From Bacillus sp. Marseille-Q3570 (GTDB taxonomy: Bacteria > Bacillota > Bacilli > Bacillales > Fictibacillaceae), in the NCBI RefSeq assembly GCF_946151055.1, contig NZ_CAMGYZ010000001.1:310001-374000 (forward strand): a DNA stretch of 64,000 bases, written 5' to 3'. Positions 1 through 7,833 of this stretch are shown here, in pieces. Below the pieces are notes generated by a model. That model was not told the origin of the DNA. It ran no database searches and saw nothing but the letters and a program-made list of their open reading frames with translations. The stretch's first letter is position 1. Each line of letters begins with the position of its first letter. The position numbers and the translations under genes were made by a program.

Positions 1-562
1 CATCATAAGTCCATTTACCATCCTTTGGAGGTTCAACGCCTTTTTCTTCAAAAATATCGAGGTTCAAAAGCATTGCATGTACACTGATGGATGTCGGAAC
101 GCCGTAAAGTTTTCCATCTGTCGTATAAGCTTCCAATGCGTTTTCATAGAAATCACTTTTATCTTCATCTGTAAAATAATCGTCTAATGGAGCGATGACC
201 CCTTGCTTGATGTGGTTCTGGTTTACAGAACCTCCACTGATATCAACAGGTGCGATGTCAGGCCAAGCACGTCCAGCAATCGCGACGCTGAGTTTATCAT
301 TCATTTCAGCCCAAGGTGTCTTGACGAGTTTGATCTTCACATTTGGATAATCCTTTTGGAATTCAGAAATCTTATCCTCGATCCAGTGGTACTTGTTATC
401 ATCCTTATCAGCCCAACGTGGTCCTTCCCACATCGTGATCGTGCCTTCCCAGTCCTTCCAATCTTCCGAATCCGCCTCCTTTGACGCGTCATCATTTGAA
501 CAACCTGCAAAAATCCCAAGAATCAGCATCAATGAGATGAACCCCATCAACCATTTCTTCAT
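1..562 (-). CDS. Carbohydrate ABC transporter substrate-binding lipoprotein (partial, C-terminus beyond window)
   Basis: Extracellular sugar-binding component of an ABC importer, anchored to the outer face of the membrane. The first 187 residues are visible. They show a short basic and hydrophobic signal ending in a lipobox (I-F-A-G-C, Cys about residue 21), an acidic linker, then the start of a type-1 solute-binding fold (TMWEG..., WAEMNDKLSVAIAGRAWPDI, LYGVPTSIS). The ATG at 562 is preceded by GGGGGA about 8 nt upstream. It starts only 28 nt after the murQ stop, so the two are probably co-transcribed. That link suggests the sugar is N-acetylmuramic acid or a muropeptide-derived saccharide, which is inference. 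Permease genes would be expected just outside the window. Confidence 0.85.
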   Translation of the reverse strand, partial: MKKWLMGFISLMLILGIFAGCSNDDASKEADSEDWKDWEGTITMWEGPRWADKDDNKYHWIEDKISEFQKDYPNVKIKLVKTPWAEMNDKLSVAIAGRAWPDIAPVDISGGSVNQNHIKQGVIAPLDDYFTDEDKSDFYENALEAYTTDGKLYGVPTSISVHAMLLNLDIFEEKGVEPPKDGKWTYD

Positions 563-590
563 TTCATGAATCCCCCTTACCAAATTTTTG

Positions 591-1505
591 TCACTTGAAG
601 CGTTTGGCAGCTTCAATCGCCTTTTTGACGAACCCATTTGATTTTTTGATGCTTTCTTTTGCTACAACGTGCGGGACATCAGCTTTATGCATGACAATCG
701 CTGTTTTCACTTCATAACCCGTCTTCTGAAGTAATTTTTCAGCATCCTCATAGGTAATTCCTGTTATGTTCATGACAATGTTCTTCGCTCTTTCCATCAA
801 TTTCAGATTCGTTGCATTGACATCGACCATGAGGTTTTCATACACCTTACCCATTTTGATCATTGATGCTGTCGTGAGCATGTTCAACACCATTTTTTGG
901 GCGGTAGCTGCTTTCAGCCTTGTGGATCCTGTCAATATTTCCGGACCTACGACCACTTCGATGCTTTGATCGACAATCTTCGAGATGACCGAATCAGGAT
1001 TACAGCTTAAGCTGATCGTTTTCAGACCTAGTTCTTTCGCCGCTTCAAGTGCTCCAATGACATATGGTGTTCTCCCGCTTGCCGTGATACCTACAACAAC
1101 GTCATCACTAGTCAAATTTCGCATTGTAAGATCAGCCCTTCCTTGCAGGGTGTCATCCTCAGCTCCTTCAATCGCATCAAACATCGCCTCAGCTCCACCG
1201 GCTATGATAGCCTGTACTTGTTCAGATGGTGTGCTGAATGTCGGAGGACACTCAGCAGCATCAATCACCCCTAACCGCCCGCTCGTCCCGGCTCCTATGT
1301 AAAATAATTTTCCGCCGTTTTCAAATGCTTGTGAAATGAGATCCACAGCTATTGCTATCTGGGGCAGAACTTTCTTCACTGCGAGAGATACACCTTGGTC
1401 CTCTTGATTGATCACCGTCAAAATGTCCAGTGTACCGAGGGTGTCGATGCTGTTTGTTTGCAAGTTGCGTTGTTCTGTCATTAATGACGTCAAATCTAAC
1501 TCCAT
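591..1505 (-). CDS. murQ: N-acetylmuramic acid 6-phosphate etherase
   Basis: Cytoplasmic etherase that splits the lactyl ether of MurNAc-6-P to give GlcNAc-6-P plus D-lactate in cell-wall recycling. About 304 residues form a SIS fold: GAGTSGRLGVIDAAECPPTF near the phosphosugar site, VVGITASGRTPYVIGAL, and a C-terminal helical tail, all typical of MurQ. I chose the ATG at 1505 (MELDLTSL...) because GAGGTG lies 5 nt upstream; an in-frame start 45 nt further up lacks support. It precedes the ABC substrate-binding lipoprotein in the same orientation. No PTS-type MurP transporter is seen, so phosphorylated substrate may come from the BadF-type kinase at 9956-10924. Confidence 0.95.
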   Translation of the reverse strand: MELDLTSLMTEQRNLQTNSIDTLGTLDILTVINQEDQGVSLAVKKVLPQIAIAVDLISQAFENGGKLFYIGAGTSGRLGVIDAAECPPTFSTPSEQVQAIIAGGAEAMFDAIEGAEDDTLQGRADLTMRNLTSDDVVVGITASGRTPYVIGALEAAKELGLKTISLSCNPDSVISKIVDQSIEVVVGPEILTGSTRLKAATAQKMVLNMLTTASMIKMGKVYENLMVDVNATNLKLMERAKNIVMNITGITYEDAEKLLQKTGYEVKTAIVMHKADVPHVVAKESIKKSNGFVKKAIEAAKRFK

Positions 1506-1687
1506 AGGACACCTCATTGTAAAAAATTTTAAATGTGATCCCCCTTCCATCCCCCTTTTTGATCACTTGTTTTAGTAGATTTCAGTATTTCATAAAATAA
1601 TATTTCGGTCTATTTGCCTAGATTCCTTCTTATTTAAAATTTTTTTTTATATTTTTTAAATTTATTTTAAAAGGATATTTCAGTTAG

Positions 1688-1716
1688 TTGACGAATTTTG
1701 TCTTCGTACCCAAAAT
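1688..1716 (+). promoter_or_regulatory. Possible sigma-A promoter of the SpoIID/LytB gene
   Basis: TTGACG (1688-1693), a 17-nt spacer and CAAAAT (1711-1716) lie 28 nt before the start codon of the plus-strand gene, in a very AT-rich divergent spacer. The -10 matches the consensus at 4 of 6 positions, so this is only a plausible promoter. Confidence 0.4.
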
Positions 1717-1743
1717 AATCAAAATCATAGAGGAGGTTTTACC

Positions 1744-3303
1744 ATGCTCAGAAGAAGTTTGTTCATTGCGTTGTTATGTTTTTGTGTAAGCGCTTTCTCG
1801 TTTTCTGGTATTCAACCTGCGAAAGCAGATGATGGCCAGGCTATCCGCGTCGGGGTCATTCCTACAGCTGAGACGATCACCTTAGGAAGTGATGATTCAT
1901 TTACGATTGCCGAGCTCGGTGGAGAAACTCTGATTGAAGGGGAAAATGGCGAAGCAACTGTAGCTCTTGAAAGCACAGGGACAGTCGACACATCTTATCG
2001 GTTGCAAGTAGCCTGGACGACGAGTGAACCATACGTAGATGATTGGCTTCACCGTGCGGAAATAGGTGGATATGAAACTTATGTCGAGGACTATAACGGC
2101 GGGTACAGGCTTTTTATCGGGAAGTTCCCAGCAGACGCAAGCTGGAGTGTGCGTAATGCATTCCGAAATGAAATGATCGCAAATGGCTTAGCTGGAAGTG
2201 ATTCATTCTGGAAGGTCGTAACATATTCAACTGGTATTTCAACGATGAAAGTTACATATCAAGGTGACGAGTATGTAACCGACAAACCTGTGAAAATCAC
2301 TTCAACAGATGGGTTGATCGAAATTGATGGTAATAAATACAGGGGTGTCGGGGAAGTCATTTATAACAGTCAGGGGACTTTAGCTGGCGTCAATGAACTG
2401 CCGATCGAACAGTATTTGTATGGGGTTGTTCCGCGTGAACTTCCACCAGTCCCTTACGGAGAAATGGAAGCACAAAAATCCCAGGCAGTCGCAGCGCGCA
2501 CCTATACGTTAGCGAACCTTGGCAAGAGAAGTTCAGACGGTTACGATCTATTGCCGACACCATCTGATCAAGTATATGGTGGATTTGAAGCAGAACATCC
2601 GATCTCCACCCAGGCTGTTCAAGAATCTGAAGGAATGGTTGCAATGCATGATGGACGACTCATCACAGCCGTCTATCACTCTACTACAGGCGGCTACACT
2701 GCCAACAATGAAGATATCTGGAATTCAGGTGCAGTCAATTATTTGAGAGGCGTACCGGATTCTAATAAAGGAAAAGCATTTGAACATGTTCCAACGCTCG
2801 AAGTATTCAAAAGTCATGCTAACCCAACCTCTCTCCGTGCTGTCAGAGCAGGCGATTATGAGTCTGATTGGTCGAAGTATCACCGCTGGACATTCGAATG
2901 GACGAATGAAGAACTGGCCGAGGTTTTAAGTGAATACTTTGCTGCTGATATCACAGAAGTTTACGGAGTAAATGTATTGGAGCGTTCCAACTCAGGGCGT
3001 GTTCTCGAGATCGAGTACGTCACTGACGGGGGTACATTCTATGAGCAAAAAGATCAAATCCGTTGGTCCTTGAAGTATATCAACGCAAGCGGTGGAAAAA
3101 GTGTATTGCTCAGCACGTTGTTCTTTGTTGAACCAATCGATAAGAAAGCTGAAACCCCAAGCTTCAAGGCCTATGGCGGAGGCTGGGGACATGGCGTGGG
3201 GCTTTCCCAAACCGGTGCAGTCGGCATGGCAACGAAAGGTGCAACATACGAAGAAATCCTCAAACATTTCTACCAAGACATCACGTTAGAAAAGCAGTAT
3301 TAA
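1744..3303 (+). CDS. SpoIID/LytB-domain secreted protein
   Basis: Secreted protein of 519 residues related to SpoIID, a sporulation glycan-strand hydrolase, and to LytB, the amidase enhancer. An N-terminal signal peptide (about residues 1-28, cleavage near PAKA-DD) is followed by an unassigned region that may bind wall. The SpoIID domain covers roughly residues 190-515, with EAQKSQAVAARTYTLA, the YHSTTGGYT motif and the C-terminal GGGWGHGVGLSQTGA block. AGGAGG is 7 nt upstream of the ATG. It is longer than SpoIID itself (about 340 residues), so it is closer to the LytB/YkvT-like paralogues. It is divergent from murQ, so both neighbours act on peptidoglycan. Whether it is active in vegetative or sporulating cells cannot be read from the sequence. 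Confidence 0.85.
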   Translation: MLRRSLFIALLCFCVSAFSFSGIQPAKADDGQAIRVGVIPTAETITLGSDDSFTIAELGGETLIEGENGEATVALESTGTVDTSYRLQVAWTTSEPYVDDWLHRAEIGGYETYVEDYNGGYRLFIGKFPADASWSVRNAFRNEMIANGLAGSDSFWKVVTYSTGISTMKVTYQGDEYVTDKPVKITSTDGLIEIDGNKYRGVGEVIYNSQGTLAGVNELPIEQYLYGVVPRELPPVPYGEMEAQKSQAVAARTYTLANLGKRSSDGYDLLPTPSDQVYGGFEAEHPISTQAVQESEGMVAMHDGRLITAVYHSTTGGYTANNEDIWNSGAVNYLRGVPDSNKGKAFEHVPTLEVFKSHANPTSLRAVRAGDYESDWSKYHRWTFEWTNEELAEVLSEYFAADITEVYGVNVLERSNSGRVLEIEYVTDGGTFYEQKDQIRWSLKYINASGGKSVLLSTLFFVEPIDKKAETPSFKAYGGGWGHGVGLSQTGAVGMATKGATYEEILKHFYQDITLEKQY

Positions 3304-3365
3304 AAAAGAAAACTTGGCTAGACCAAACCTTTTGTAGGTCGAGTCTTAGTTGACCTTATACTGAA
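3304..3365 (+). repeat. Dispersed hairpin repeat, left arm (copy 1)
   Basis: This is the left arm of an intergenic repeat found about ten times in the window. It starts with AAAGAAAACTTGG, has a TAGGTCGAG block, and ends CTTATACTGAAG. Its right arm is found only 407 bp downstream (3772-3808). The two arms are separated by palindromic and repetitive DNA that replaces the usual short apex. Confidence 0.75.
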
Positions 3366-3391
3366 GGGGCTGTCCAATAGGTTCCTAAAAT

Positions 3392-3439
3392 GAAAAAGCA
3401 ACGAGGAAAATGGTGTCCGTTTTCCTTCGTTGCTTTTTC
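3392..3439. repeat. Long near-perfect hairpin
   Basis: A 19-20-bp inverted repeat (arms GAAAAAGCAACGA-GGAAAA and its complement with one bulge) encloses a 9-nt loop and ends in TTTTTC. It lies just after GGGGCTGTCC, the same end sequence as the MITE-like element at 3653-3771. It may act as a terminator for the upstream plus-strand gene. Confidence 0.7.
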
Positions 3440-3480
3440 GTTGAATCAGGCACGACCGATTCCCCCTGGCTACTCGTTCA

Positions 3481-3600
3481 TCAATTCAGAGATAAATTAG
3501 GAGTTGTAGAGATAATTCCGGAGTTTTAGAGATAAATTCAGAGTTGTAGAGATAATTGTAAAATTGCAGCGTTTTGGTCCGAGTTGTAGAGATAAACGTA
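3481..3600. repeat. Array of 20-bp units with GAGTTGTAGAGATAA core
   Basis: The conserved unit start recurs at exactly 3501, 3521, 3541 and 3581. The units at 3481 and 3561 are degenerate, giving six 20-bp units. The first about 15 nt are conserved and the last about 5 vary. No coding potential is seen. It is one of several 20-21-bp periodic arrays in this window, each with a different core. Confidence 0.85.
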
Positions 3601-3652
3601 TTTGGCAGGTCAAAATAGCTTCATCAACCTACTTTCTCCTCTTTATCTAAGT

Positions 3653-3771
3653 GAGGCTGTCCAAAAAGTGTCTGACTCTCTCCGAATTTAACAACATTTT
3701 ACGAAAAATCATGGTTTTGATTCAAAATGTTGTGTTGGAGGTGTCTGACACTATTCTTTTTGGACAGCCCC
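3653..3771. mobile_element. MITE-like palindromic element, copy A
   Basis: A 119-bp element with inverted ends GAGGCTGTCCAAAAAG and CTTTTTGGACAGCCCC. The interior continues the palindrome (AACAACATTTT ... AAAATGTTGT), so nearly the whole element can fold into one hairpin. A second copy with the same layout is at 57050-57165. No transposase is encoded. It looks like a non-autonomous miniature transposon. Confidence 0.75.
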
Positions 3772-3808
3772 TTTAAGTGCAAGAGCAACAAAGTTTACGA
3801 AAACAGCC
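3772..3808 (+). repeat. Dispersed hairpin repeat, right arm (copy 1)
   Basis: TTTAAGTGCAAGAGCAACAA plus GTTTACGAAAACAGCC matches the right arm of the family as seen at 44668-44730 and, inverted, at 62548-62580. It is separated from its left arm by the insert at 3366-3771. Confidence 0.75.
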
Positions 3809-3822
3809 TTTATTAATAATTT

Positions 3823-3855
3823 CAAAAAAGCACTGCTCTATCGAGAAGCAGCGCT
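3823..3855 (-). terminator. Rho-independent terminator of fabI
   Basis: On the minus strand a 9-bp stem AGCGCTGCT/AGCAGTGCT is followed by TTTTTT, starting a few bases after the fabI stop codon. Confidence 0.85.
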
Positions 3856-3861
3856 AAAAAT

Positions 3862-4641
3862 CTATCCCATGATATTATAGCCTGAATCTACGTACACAAT
3901 CTCCCCGGTGACGCCACGTGAAAGATGGCTGATTAGTGCAAGCGTCATGTCGCCAACTTCTTCCTGGGTCACATTCCTTTTCAATGGGGAATTTTCCTCT
4001 ATCTCGTGAAGAATCTGATTGAATGACGGGATCCCTTTTGCAGCAAGAGTCCGAACCGCTCCTGCTGAAATTGCATTGACCCTGATGTTATGTTTGCCAA
4101 GATCTGATGCTAAATATCTTACAGAAGCTTCAAGTGCCGCTTTTGCAACACCCATTACGTTATACCCTTCAACAACTCGCTCAGCGCCTAAATAGCTCAT
4201 TGCAATAATCGATCCACCCTCGGTCATATGAGGCTGGGCTGCTTTTGAAACAGCAATCAGAGAATAAGCACTCGTATCTTGAGCGAAAGCATAGCCCTCC
4301 CTCGACGTATCGATGAAATCACCTTTCAGGTCTTCTGCATGGGCAAAAGCTATCGAGTGCAGCACGCCGTGAATTGTACCTACTTCCTCTCCAATCTTTG
4401 CAAAAGCTGCCTGGATGCTTTCGTCATTGTTCACGTCACATTCAACGATCAGCTTTGCATCATGATTATCTTTTTCAAGGATTTTGTTCAGTTTTCCAAG
4501 AGAACGTTCTTTCCTGTATGTAAAAATCAGGTTCGCTCCTGCTTTATAGAGAGATTTTGCAACGCCCCATGCAAGGCTTCGTTCATTTGCAACTCCCATG
4601 ATCACGATATTCTTATCTTTCAGTTTGAGTAAATCCTCCAT
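3862..4641 (-). CDS. fabI: Enoyl-[acyl-carrier-protein] reductase (NADH)
   Basis: Reduces enoyl-ACP in the last step of each fatty-acid elongation cycle, in the cytoplasm; it is the triclosan target enzyme family. The 259 residues form an atypical short-chain dehydrogenase fold: MGVANERSLAWGVAK nucleotide-binding segment, SIAFAHAEDL, and the catalytic Tyr-x6-Lys pair in GYNVMGVAKAAL, followed by NAISAGAVRTLAA. The ATG at 4641 is chosen over an in-frame TTG 12 nt upstream because GGAGGA sits directly before it. It is monocistronic, with its own terminator. A palindrome resembling the FapR operator lies upstream, which fits control by malonyl-CoA. Confidence 0.97.
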   Translation of the reverse strand: MEDLLKLKDKNIVIMGVANERSLAWGVAKSLYKAGANLIFTYRKERSLGKLNKILEKDNHDAKLIVECDVNNDESIQAAFAKIGEEVGTIHGVLHSIAFAHAEDLKGDFIDTSREGYAFAQDTSAYSLIAVSKAAQPHMTEGGSIIAMSYLGAERVVEGYNVMGVAKAALEASVRYLASDLGKHNIRVNAISAGAVRTLAAKGIPSFNQILHEIEENSPLKRNVTQEEVGDMTLALISHLSRGVTGEIVYVDSGYNIMG

Positions 4642-4675
4642 GATGTCCTCCAATGAAACAATGTAGTAAATAACA

Positions 4676-4697
4676 CTTAGTAGCTAGTTATAGTACC
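4676..4697. promoter_or_regulatory. Possible FapR-type operator upstream of fabI
   Basis: An imperfect inverted repeat (TTAGTAGCTAG ... TATAGTACC) lies 35-56 nt before the fabI start. It resembles the FapR operator (TTAGTACC half-sites) as I remember it. Only one half-site is close, so this is tentative. The rest of the spacer up to 5003 shows no convincing gene. Confidence 0.35.
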
Positions 4698-5003
4698 AGT
4701 TACCAGAATGATTATAACACAATTAAACAACTTTAAAATAGTATAAATGTCAATTGCAACTTGGTACACGATTCGTCAACAGTGCTGGACCCGATTTTTC
4801 CTTTTTCGATGGATCGGACTTGCACATGGGTATTTTGACCTTCGTTTCCGCTGACAGAAAGAACTTTTTCATGGATCATAGCCCTATCTATTCATTTTCC
4901 CCTCCATTAACTTTGTTTATTATAGAAGAGCTGATTTAATTGGAAAAAAGCATACCATTCACTAATGTGTAATGAACCTCATATCCTGCATTGGGGGGAT
5001 TTT

Positions 5004-5948
5004 ATGGGCGCGATGCTTTCTTTGCTCGGAGAGATGGTGATGCTTTATTTGATTGCAATCGTCGGTTATGTTGCGCGCAAAACAAAAATCCTTCCTGTCT
5101 CTTCGGATTATGTCATCACACAGCTTGTCCTTTACATCACCTTGCCTGCCCTCATCTTATACTCGATGGATTTTCCGTATAACCCAAAGTATTTGCACGA
5201 GTTTGGCTTGCTGATCTGCTTATCCCTTATTGCCCTTTTCATAGCATGCGTTGTTGGAATCTTATTACGTAAAAAAGCCACCCTCCCAGATGATCAGAAG
5301 GGTGTTTATGAAGGTTTGATCGTATTCGGGAATCAAGGATTCATCGGTTATGCGATCATTTATATCCTGCTTGGAGAAATCGGGATTCTATATACTGCAG
5401 TGTTCAATTTTCTTTATATCATATTGATTTGGTCTTATGGAATTTATGTAGTCGGTCGCATGAATGCTTCATTTTCTTGGAGTTGGCTTTTTCTTAATCC
5501 AGGAGTCATTGCAACTACAGTTGGCTTCATCATGTTTTTACTGCCCAACCAATGGCCCGTGTCTTTTCATAACCTTTTTAAAACGGTTGGACTCCCAACC
5601 GTGCCACTTTCGATGATGATCATTGGAATCTTGCTAGCCAATTTGAATGTAACGGAGGTTCGGAATTACCTTTGTAACACATACTTATGGTCGGCAATCA
5701 TTACAAGGCTGTTAGTCATTCCACTTTGTCTTGTGCCAATCATCTTCCTTCCTGTCAATCAAACTCTGTTACTCGTTGCTGTCCTAATCGCTGCCACACC
5801 TTCCGCACCAACGATTGCATTGTATGCCCGGAAATATGGTGGAGATCCCTACTTTGCCTCAGTAGGATCTTCCGTATCAACCGTCCTTTCCATCGTGACG
5901 ATCAGTTTTCTCTATGGGCTTATTAAGTTGCTTTCATTTTTAAACTGA
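5004..5948 (+). CDS. AEC-family (auxin efflux carrier type) permease
   Basis: Integral membrane transporter of about 314 residues with ten predicted hydrophobic segments in two halves, the AEC/MleP-like pattern (LPALILYSM near the first half, FGNQGFIGYAI, then TPSAPTIALYARKYGGD near the C-terminus). Members move organic anions such as malate; the substrate here cannot be told. The ATG at 5004 is chosen because GGGGGGA lies 5 nt upstream; an in-frame ATG at 4965 would add 13 residues without a ribosome-binding site. The 3' end overlaps the convergent MFS gene by 37 nt, so no terminator separates them. Confidence 0.8.
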   Translation: MGAMLSLLGEMVMLYLIAIVGYVARKTKILPVSSDYVITQLVLYITLPALILYSMDFPYNPKYLHEFGLLICLSLIALFIACVVGILLRKKATLPDDQKGVYEGLIVFGNQGFIGYAIIYILLGEIGILYTAVFNFLYIILIWSYGIYVVGRMNASFSWSWLFLNPGVIATTVGFIMFLLPNQWPVSFHNLFKTVGLPTVPLSMMIIGILLANLNVTEVRNYLCNTYLWSAIITRLLVIPLCLVPIIFLPVNQTLLLVAVLIAATPSAPTIALYARKYGGDPYFASVGSSVSTVLSIVTISFLYGLIKLLSFLN

Positions 5949-7138
5949 TTGAGCCAAAACAAACCTATTAAACATAATAATCCACTCGTGAGCCAGTACA
6001 GCACATCGATTCCCACCCATCCAATGATCAGGAAACTCAATAATGGTCCCGTTGCCGATCCTAGATCCACTGCTACGGTATATGCCGTGATCACTTTGAC
6101 CTTGGACGTTTTGGAAGCTACATCAGAAGCGATCGAATCATTAAGTGTAACCATCATGGTAGACATGACCTGGAATCCGATTAAAAGGAATAACAAGCAG
6201 TAAACGGAAGCACCAAATGGGATTAGCGCAAAAAACGCAGCACCACCGAAGAGAGCTAGAATCAATAATGGCTTCCTTCCCCATCTCAAATCTGAAATTT
6301 TCCCGATGTATGGTGCTATAAATGGATCCCACCCCCAGCGGATCGCTTGAATGATCCCTGCAAAGGAAGCTGCCCCGATTGTCATCCCCAGGAATAGGAA
6401 TGATTCAGATAATCGGAAATCGATCATCGCACTCAACGTTGAAGCGAATATCCCAAAAATGATCAACGGAATGAGTAACCCTGAACAAAGGATAGTCAAA
6501 ACCTGTGGCTTTTTGAATATTTGCTTTCCATTAGTAACTTCAATGGATTGTTTGTCTTTTTTCATAGAAGTATCCTCAGACTCGGCAGGAACTGCAGGAA
6601 CGTACTTCAGTACTAGAGGAATGGTGATTAAAGCCATGAAACCGAATGTATTGGTGACGGTTTGAATACTGACTAAATCAGCAAGTATGCCCCCTGCTGC
6701 CATTCCGACTAAACCACCTAACCCCCACAGCCCATTGTATAATCCGACAAGATTTCCTCTTGTCCGGTCTGTCGAGGTATCGATTACGGTAAGATAACCT
6801 CCTAACCGTAGGAATGCCCAGGCGACACCCCACAAAGCCCTCATGAAGAATAAGAGCCAAAAGCTTTCCAGCCATCCATATGAGAAAGTTGTCAACATGG
6901 CTAAAATGACAGCCAGAAGGACACCTGTACGTTTATTCAACCGTAAATAACACCAACCGACCAACGGGTTGATCGGAAGGCGGATGAAACGATTGATTGA
7001 GAGAAGTATTCCGACTTGCCAGAGGGAAGTTAATCCGAACTCTTTCCAATAAAGCGGTAAAACGATGAACATCATTGCATCTCCCAGGACACAAACTGCC
7101 GTAATCAGAGCAATGATGATGACTGGTTTTTTATTCAT
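5912..7138 (-). CDS. MFS transporter
   Basis: Major facilitator of 408 residues with about 12 hydrophobic segments. Visible family features are the PLVGWCYLRLNKRTGVLLAV loop between helices 2 and 3, the central hydrophilic loop with a charged stretch (about residues 190-205), and APYIGKISDLRWGRKPLL, the second copy of the motif-A loop. The substrate is unknown; it resembles uncharacterised drug or metabolite exporters of Bacillus. It is convergent with the AEC permease and overlaps it by 37 nt. The start at 7138 is preceded by AAGGGGAAAG. Confidence 0.85.
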   Translation of the reverse strand: MNKKPVIIIALITAVCVLGDAMMFIVLPLYWKEFGLTSLWQVGILLSINRFIRLPINPLVGWCYLRLNKRTGVLLAVILAMLTTFSYGWLESFWLLFFMRALWGVAWAFLRLGGYLTVIDTSTDRTRGNLVGLYNGLWGLGGLVGMAAGGILADLVSIQTVTNTFGFMALITIPLVLKYVPAVPAESEDTSMKKDKQSIEVTNGKQIFKKPQVLTILCSGLLIPLIIFGIFASTLSAMIDFRLSESFLFLGMTIGAASFAGIIQAIRWGWDPFIAPYIGKISDLRWGRKPLLILALFGGAAFFALIPFGASVYCLLFLLIGFQVMSTMMVTLNDSIASDVASKTSKVKVITAYTVAVDLGSATGPLLSFLIIGWVGIDVLYWLTSGLLCLIGLFWLNQFKNESNLISP

Positions 7139-7210
7139 GACTTTCCCCTTAACGAATCGTTTAATATTTCCAGTTTACTAGTAATTAGGGAAAAGTGAAA
7201 TACAAAAAGT

Positions 7211-7468
7211 TCAGATCAACAAGAATGGAATGAAAGCATATAAGAGTACAAGAATACAAAATGACGCTGTACCCCATAGTCCAATCATAGCTATATAACC
7301 ATTCTCCCCTCTTGTTTTTCCAAAAAGAGCTAAGAGAAGAGCAATAAGACTGACAAGTAGAATCATTTCTCTTGATAAAGCATAGCTGAATACGGCAAAT
7401 AATATCAAAATACAATCTATTCCTATTAATATTATTGCTGATAAACTGAGTGGGCTTGAAATGTTCAT
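7211..7468 (-). CDS. Small membrane protein of unknown function
   Basis: About 85 residues, almost wholly hydrophobic, with three predicted membrane segments (roughly residues 8-28, 32-48 and 58-85). I do not recognise the family. The ATG at 7468 has an excellent GGAGGAC site 5 nt upstream; the in-frame codon 15 nt further up lies inside that site and is rejected. It stands alone, upstream of the MFS gene in the same orientation, with a 72-nt gap. Confidence 0.6.
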   Translation of the reverse strand: MNISSPLSLSAIILIGIDCILILFAVFSYALSREMILLVSLIALLLALFGKTRGENGYIAMIGLWGTASFCILVLLYAFIPFLLI

Positions 7469-7784
7469 GATGTCCTCCTCCATAAAACTACTTTATACCT
7501 TTCGTTCACCTATCTCTTTTAAATACCCAAAATCATAAAGATTTAATATAAATTTTTTTCCATTCGGAAAAATATATCGTTTTTGTAGGTTTTGTAAATT
7601 CTTTAAGCGTGCTTCATGATACACCTGGGGGAAATCAAGCAAAACAAAACTACGTAGCTATTAAGGATCCTCGACAAAATACTGCTACGTCATGTTAGAA
7701 CCTTAGGAAAAAACTCATATCCGAATAAGTTTCAACCACTTTATGTTCTTAAAATAGATTAGATTTTTTTGGTAACCGATCCAT
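7469..7784. other. Intergenic region with no recognisable gene
   Basis: About 315 bp of AT-rich DNA between the small membrane protein and the terminator of the nag operon. I see no open frame with a ribosome-binding site, no repeat shared with other loci and no RNA motif. It probably holds the promoter of the small membrane protein. Confidence 0.5.
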
Positions 7785-7822
7785 CAAAAGACAAAGCACC
7801 TTCATCCAACGGAAGGTACTTT
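7785..7822 (-). terminator. Terminator of the nag/namZ operon
   Basis: Minus-strand hairpin AAAGTACCTTC ... GAAGGTGCTTT (11-bp arms, one wobble) followed by GTCTTTT, 12 nt after the GNAT stop codon. It closes the nagA-to-GNAT gene string. Confidence 0.75.
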
Positions 7823-7833
7823 AGCAATATGAG

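Noticed and set aside
4754-4939. 61-codon frame upstream of the AEC permease
   Set aside because: No ribosome-binding site; the translation looks random and aromatic-rich from AT-rich DNA.
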